From: Lineus longissimus
Taxonomy: Eukaryota; Nemertea; Pilidiophora; Heteronemertea; Lineidae
DNA: 64,000 nt
Assembly (NCBI RefSeq): GCF_910592395.1
Contig: NC_088320.1
Location: 15,932,501 to 15,996,500 of the forward strand
Direction of reading: 5' to 3'
More model-generated notes on the stretch are below. The model saw only the letters and a list, made by a program, of their open reading frames with translations, did not search any database and was not told the origin of the DNA. How positions within the stretch are numbered: the first letter of the stretch is position 1. The DNA is not shown here.

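Overview
This is a window of animal nuclear DNA. Genes are split by GT-AG introns, the protein domains are metazoan extracellular types (PAN/apple, fibronectin-III-like, cadherin-like, EGF), and there are many MITEs, a tRNA-derived SINE, a truncated LINE and a PIF/Harbinger transposon. The style suggests a marine invertebrate (for example an amphioxus, hemichordate, echinoderm or lophotrochozoan); the sequence alone does not let me name the species.

Almost the whole window (about 8.2 kb to the right edge) is one very large minus-strand gene. I reconstructed 44 exons by joining splice donors and acceptors. Every junction keeps the reading frame, and the exon lengths sum to 9,729 nt, exactly 3,243 codons including the stop. 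The gene is open at its 5' end, which lies beyond 64,000. In protein order it encodes a PAN/apple domain, a long array of about 15 FN3-like modules marked by W-x-G-F-x-D-x-E-S-G-I and D-x-T-P-P-x-x-G motifs, a divergent cysteine-rich middle, an unrecognised cysteine-containing region, two cadherin-like repeats, two EGF-like domains, one transmembrane helix and a cytoplasmic tail of about 90 residues. Residue numbers below count from the first codon in the window. This looks like a giant type I cell-surface adhesion or receptor-like protein. The last exon has been tandemly duplicated; the distal copy carries a 14-bp deletion that shifts its frame.

The left 2.6 kb holds a PIF/Harbinger DNA transposon: a HARBI1-like DDE transposase on the minus strand and, facing it, a probable partner protein on the plus strand. 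From 2.6 to 7.8 kb there is intergenic DNA rich in repeats.

The introns of the large gene are packed with non-autonomous elements: many palindromic MITE families, several present two to five times in the window, a 568-bp Mutator-like element with perfect 9-bp target duplications, a 5'-truncated LINE with a 12-bp target duplication, and a SINE whose 3' tail resembles that of the LINE. Several MITEs lie within about 25 bp of splice sites.
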